From Terrisporobacter petrolearius (GTDB taxonomy: Bacteria; Bacillota; Clostridia; Peptostreptococcales; Peptostreptococcaceae), in the NCBI RefSeq assembly GCF_032598785.1, contig NZ_CP102984.1: DNA of 64,000 nucleotides, one strand, 5' to 3'. How positions within the stretch are numbered: the first letter of the stretch is position 1; every line of letters begins with the position of its first letter. The notes beneath the pieces were generated by a model. That model was not told where the DNA came from. It saw only the letters and a list, made by a program, of their open reading frames with translations, and ran no database searches. A program made the translations under genes and the position numbers. This document shows positions 61,189 to 64,000 of this stretch, one piece after another.

Positions 61189-61527
61189 GTTTTTATGGTA
61201 ATGTAAAGTCTTATGAGTAAAATTAAAAAAATATAACAACAGGTATTATGAAAAGGTTTTATTTATTTCATTTGATTTTTAACTTAATAGAAACAGTGCA
61301 TTGGTATGCTTACTATAAGCAATAAACTTTTAAATGATTATTTGGAAAGTAGGCAGATAGAATGATTGATATTGACAGTAGTTATAATTATATATAAGAT
61401 AAAATTAAGAGTATAAGAGTATATGATAAATTATACTTGTATTATTATCTAGGAGGCTACAACCTGGAGGTTATAAAATAATCACAATTATTAATAGTTG
61501 AGGATTTAATATGGAGGAGGTTATAGA
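61189..61527. other. Intergenic leader of the superoxide reductase gene with repeated ribosome sites
   Basis: No gene is recognised. GGAGGTTATA occurs at 61466-61475 and again at 61516-61525, the second being the true ribosome site; another AGGAGG lies at 61451-61456. The upstream copy is followed by ATA instead of ATG, so it cannot start a protein. It looks like a local duplication of the start region. Confidence 0.5.
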
Positions 61528-61914
61528 ATGAACAATTCAAAAAAATTTTTTATATGCAGTGTTTGTGGAAACTTAATAGAAATGATAGACCATAAAGGAC
61601 CTAAAGTAGTATGCTGTGGTAAAACAATGAATGAGCTAGTGGCAAATACAACAGAAGCCTCAGTAGAAAAACATATACCAGTATTAAATATAAATGAAAA
61701 CAAAGTAAAAGTACAAGTTGGAAGCACATTACATCCTATGATACAAGAGCATCATATAAGTTGGATATATATTCTAACTACACAAGGTGTGCAACGTAAA
61801 CAGTTAGAAATAGATAGTGATCCAATTATAGAATTTACTTTAACTGAAGATGATAAAGTATTAGAAGCATATGCTTATTGTAATCTTCATGGATTATGGA
61901 AAGTAGAATTATAG
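61528..61914 (+). CDS. dfx: Desulfoferrodoxin (two-iron superoxide reductase)
   Basis: The 128-residue protein reduces superoxide to peroxide without releasing oxygen, a key defence in anaerobes. The desulforedoxin centre uses C10, C13, C29 and C30. The catalytic iron is held by H49, H69, H75, H121 and C118 (in EKHIP, TLHPM, QEHH and YCNLHG), and K48 is the residue that helps the reaction. The spacing agrees with the class I enzymes. AGGAGGTTATAGA precedes the ATG. Electron donor is probably a rubredoxin encoded elsewhere. Confidence 0.95.
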   Translation: MNNSKKFFICSVCGNLIEMIDHKGPKVVCCGKTMNELVANTTEASVEKHIPVLNINENKVKVQVGSTLHPMIQEHHISWIYILTTQGVQRKQLEIDSDPIIEFTLTEDDKVLEAYAYCNLHGLWKVEL

Positions 61915-61960
61915 ATAAAAACCTAAGTAAGTTATCTAAAATATAAGATAATTGTACATG

Positions 61961-61990
61961 AAGAACTCTAGCAATTAGAGTTCTTTTTTG
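61961..61990 (+). terminator. Terminator of the superoxide reductase gene
   Basis: AAGAACTCTA pairs with TAGAGTTCTT around GCAAT, with T6 after it. Confidence 0.92.
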
Positions 61991-62144
61991 CTTGCACGAA
62001 AGTATGTTGTAAGCTTACTGTGTATTTATTGTTTCTATAAGGATTTACATTTAATTAAATATAAAAAAATAAGAAAAATTGGCATATAAGGAATTTTGCG
62101 CTTGAGCACGACATCAAACTACAAGAGTAATATAAACAGATGTT

Positions 62145-62193
62145 AATAGTAACTATATTATATATATTTAATATAGTTACTATTTTTTTATTG
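62145..62193 (+). terminator. Second terminator-like hairpin before the PadR module
   Basis: AATAGTAACTATATTA pairs with TAATATAGTTACTATT around an 8-base loop, then T7. Before it a stretch reads KNWHIRNFALEHDIKLQE followed by a stop (about 62066-62122), perhaps the tail of a deleted gene. Confidence 0.8.
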
Positions 62194-62299
62194 TTAACAT
62201 ATTCTAAGAAAAAACATATTATATTTTTATATATACCTTGACAGGCGAAGTATATAAAGTTATTATAATAGTAAAATAAGGAAAAAGGAGATGCTATTC

Positions 62300-62620
62300 T
62301 TGTCAATTACATCAGATTTACTAAGGGGACACACAGACACCATAATATTAAATGAACTTATAAAAGGCGATAGTTATGGATACGCCATTAATAAAGTAAT
62401 AAAAGAAAAAACAAATAATCTTTATGAACTAAAAGAAGCTACATTATACTCAGCATTTAGAAGGCTAGAAAAAGCTGAACTAATTACCTCATATTGGGGA
62501 AATGAAGGAAGTGGAGCTAGAAGAAGATATTATTCAATTACTAAAATGGGAATACAAATTTATGAACAAAATAAGTTGGATTGGGAAGAAGCTAAAAATA
62601 TAATTGATAGTTTGATTTAA
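62300..62620 (+). CDS. PadR-family transcriptional regulator
   Basis: The ~106-residue winged-helix protein reads SDLLRGHTDTIILNELIKGD at the N-terminus and LKEATLYSAFRRLEKAELIT in the recognition region, ending in a short helix. TTG at 62300 (MSITSDLLRG) is preferred, since AAAGGAG is nine bases ahead; the ATG at 62291 touches the ribosome site. First gene of a three-gene unit with DUF1700- and DUF4097-type membrane proteins, a common envelope-stress arrangement. Confidence 0.9.
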   Translation: MSITSDLLRGHTDTIILNELIKGDSYGYAINKVIKEKTNNLYELKEATLYSAFRRLEKAELITSYWGNEGSGARRRYYSITKMGIQIYEQNKLDWEEAKNIIDSLI

Positions 62621-62635
62621 GGAGGAAGGTATATT

Positions 62636-63292
62636 ATGATAGGGAACAATGAAGTAAAAATAAAGGATTATGTACAAGAATTATTTGAAAATGCACCAAA
62701 AAATCGAAGAACAGAAGAGTTTAAAGAAGAATTATTAGCAAATTTACTAGATAAATATTATGACTTATTACAAAATAATATGGATGATGAAATGGCATAT
62801 AATAAGGTTATATCAAGTATAGGAAATATTGATAATTTATTTGAAAAGGATCCTTTAGAAATAACAAAGGAAAGCTGGGATAAGAAGAAAAGTGCAAAAA
62901 TTACTGCAATATCAGTAATGATGTATATATTATGCCCTGTAAGTGTAATAGTTTTTGAAGGCTTTGGATTTGAAACTTTAGGGGTAGTTATAATGTTCTT
63001 ATTAATAGCAGGTGCTACAGGCCTTTTAATTTATAACAATATGACAAAGCCACAATATATGAAGCAGGATGACACCTTAGTAGAAGATTTTAAAGAATGG
63101 AAAAGTACCACTAATAAAAGTAGAAGAGTGAGAAAATCTATTGAAAGTGCTATGTGGGCAATAATTACAGCAATATATTTACTAATAAGTTTTACAACAG
63201 GTGCATGGCATATAACATGGATAATGTTTGTAATAGGTGGGGCCATAGAAAAAGTAATAAGAGCTTATTTTGAATATAAGGAGATAGATTAA
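62636..63292 (+). CDS. DUF1700-type membrane protein with permease-prefix domain
   Basis: The 218-residue protein has a soluble N-terminal domain (about 1-80) that resembles the permease-prefix domain (FKEELLANLLDKYYDLLQNN, then ISSIGNIDNLF), followed by about four helices in two hairpins. GGAGGAAGGTATATT precedes the ATG. In similar operons this protein acts with a PadR repressor and a DUF4097 protein; its molecular role is unknown. Its stop overlaps the next start (TAATG). Confidence 0.82.
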   Translation: MIGNNEVKIKDYVQELFENAPKNRRTEEFKEELLANLLDKYYDLLQNNMDDEMAYNKVISSIGNIDNLFEKDPLEITKESWDKKKSAKITAISVMMYILCPVSVIVFEGFGFETLGVVIMFLLIAGATGLLIYNNMTKPQYMKQDDTLVEDFKEWKSTTNKSRRVRKSIESAMWAIITAIYLLISFTTGAWHITWIMFVIGGAIEKVIRAYFEYKEID

Positions 63293-64000
63293 TGAATGAT
63301 AAAAATTGGGTTAAACTTAGAATGATTCTTTGGTCTATTGTTGCAATTTTATTAGCATTAGTATTAGCAGTAGGCATAAAAGGATGGGGTGGAAATGTAT
63401 TTTCAGGTAATATTTTTAATAGAAGTTTTACAGCTTCAAATATGAAAGTAGTAAAAGAATTAAAATTTGACGATATAAATAAGATAAAGAATATAAAAAC
63501 TGATTTTAACGCCAGTGATTTAATTGTTACTGAAAATAATGAAGATAATATAAAAGTAATTGTGAAATGTAATAAAACGTTAAAAAATAATAAGTATATC
63601 AATGGGGACATTAAATCAGATACATTAAAAATTGAGGATTTCAATAATAAATCAAGTAGAAATATATTTGGAATATTTAATGGATATTCTTTACAAGTGG
63701 AAATAAAGATTCCAAAATCTTATAGGGAAAATATAACTATTAACAACAGAGTAGGAGATATAACATTTGATTCAGATTTAAAATTGAATAATCTATCAAT
63801 TGACGTTGTAACTGGGGATATTGCTGGAAATCAAAAAATAAATTCTAATAAAATTACTATAAACAACAAAGTTGGAGATGTGAACTTTAATTACCTATAT
63901 GGAAAAGAAGTAAATATTAAAGGAAAAACTGGAGATATTGATATAGACAAATTTAGTGGAAAAGGTAGCATAGAATCTCAAGTTGGAGATATAACTTGTA
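63292..64000 (+). CDS. DUF4097-family beta-helix-like membrane protein (3' partial)
   Basis: The frame is open to the window end (236 residues visible). One membrane helix at about 10-30 (LRMILWSIVAILLALVLAVG) anchors an extracellular domain with repeats such as NNRVGDITFDSDL, NNKVGDVNFNYL and GKTGDIDIDKFSG, the turn pattern of DUF4097 stacked beta-strands. AAGGAGATAGATTA supplies the ribosome site, with the ATG overlapping the preceding stop. The family is found in LiaG-like and other envelope-stress modules. Confidence 0.85.
   Translation, partial: MNDKNWVKLRMILWSIVAILLALVLAVGIKGWGGNVFSGNIFNRSFTASNMKVVKELKFDDINKIKNIKTDFNASDLIVTENNEDNIKVIVKCNKTLKNNKYINGDIKSDTLKIEDFNNKSSRNIFGIFNGYSLQVEIKIPKSYRENITINNRVGDITFDSDLKLNNLSIDVVTGDIAGNQKINSNKITINNKVGDVNFNYLYGKEVNIKGKTGDIDIDKFSGKGSIESQVGDITC

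Noticed and set aside
61248..61325. 25-codon frame MKRFYLFHLIFNLIETVHWY
   Set aside because: No ribosome site and low-complexity hydrophobic composition typical of random AT-rich DNA.
61380..61400. PerR-box-like TTATAATTATATATAA upstream of superoxide reductase
   Set aside because: The second half differs from the TTATAAT-N-ATTATAA consensus at four positions; AT-rich background makes such matches common.
1..64000. CRISPR arrays, tRNA or rRNA genes, prophage or conjugative genes
   Set aside because: No regularly spaced repeats, cloverleaf genes, ribosomal sequence or phage structural genes could be recognised. The single IS is the only clear mobile element.

Overview
The window is AT-rich, low-GC Firmicute DNA. 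It has strong AGGAGG/GGGGG-type ribosome binding sites, short intergenic gaps and many intrinsic terminators. Gene content points to an anaerobic amino-acid- and organic-acid-fermenting clostridium of the Peptostreptococcaceae type (Clostridioides, Paraclostridium, Terrisporobacter or Romboutsia relatives). The best pointers are the gcvT-gcvPA gene fusion behind a tandem glycine riboswitch, a two-iron superoxide reductase, a NiaR-nadABC locus and a Bce-type peptide-resistance module. The species cannot be named from the sequence alone.

Layout. 0-5.3 kb: the tail of an Mrp ATPase, a decayed UDP-GlcNAc 2-epimerase gene, a peroxiredoxin gene whose terminator loop holds an IS3-family element, an aromatic-acid-exporter-like protein and an archaeal-type ornithine cyclodeaminase homologue. 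5.4-16.2 kb: a giant propeller sensor kinase without a partner regulator, a two-gene ThrE-type exporter, a phosphoesterase, a second ArAE-type protein, a YkvI-type transporter, and two LysR regulators flanking a dead sulfite/nitrite reductase gene. 16.3-26.5 kb: a ten-gene succinate-to-propionate island consisting of an AspT-like transporter, Cat1 CoA-transferase, split methylmalonyl-CoA mutase, MeaB, epimerase and the four-subunit Na+-pumping decarboxylase. 26.6-36.9 kb: an ABC-2 exporter, a DUF3810 protein, a Bce-type regulator/kinase/ABC operon, a zinc-ribbon membrane protein and FolT. 37.2-41.5 kb: the glycine riboswitch with gcvTPA and gcvPB. 41.6-51.1 kb: a Ca/Na antiporter, a second regulator-ABC-kinase operon, asnB and glpKF. 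51.4-64 kb: an XRE/DUF218 pair, nadABC with divergent niaR, a LytS/LytTR system with cstA, a broken MerR gene, an HD phosphohydrolase, superoxide reductase, and a PadR/DUF1700/DUF4097 module cut by the window end.

How the genes work together. The island encodes a complete cycle: succinate is activated by CoA transfer from propionyl-CoA, rearranged by the B12 mutase with its repair GTPase, epimerised, and decarboxylated while Na+ is pumped out. A divergent LysR gene and a membrane exchanger at its head suggest an inducible, self-contained energy module. Glycine cleavage, NAD synthesis, glycerol use and pyruvate/peptide import (CstA) form the surrounding metabolic context. Several regulatory sites can be read directly: a 50-bp perfect palindrome over the nadA promoter, two XRE operators over a TTGACA/TAATAT promoter, LytTR-type direct repeats before cstA, and three 11-bp direct repeats before an ABC operon.

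I found no clearly undescribed defence or mobile system. The most promising unexplored points are the AspT-like protein at the head of the succinate island, the stand-alone ornithine cyclodeaminase homologue, the folT leader hairpin and the unassigned operator-like palindromes. Four genes are visibly decaying (wecB, the reductase, merR and a short hypothetical), so this is a region of ongoing gene loss.
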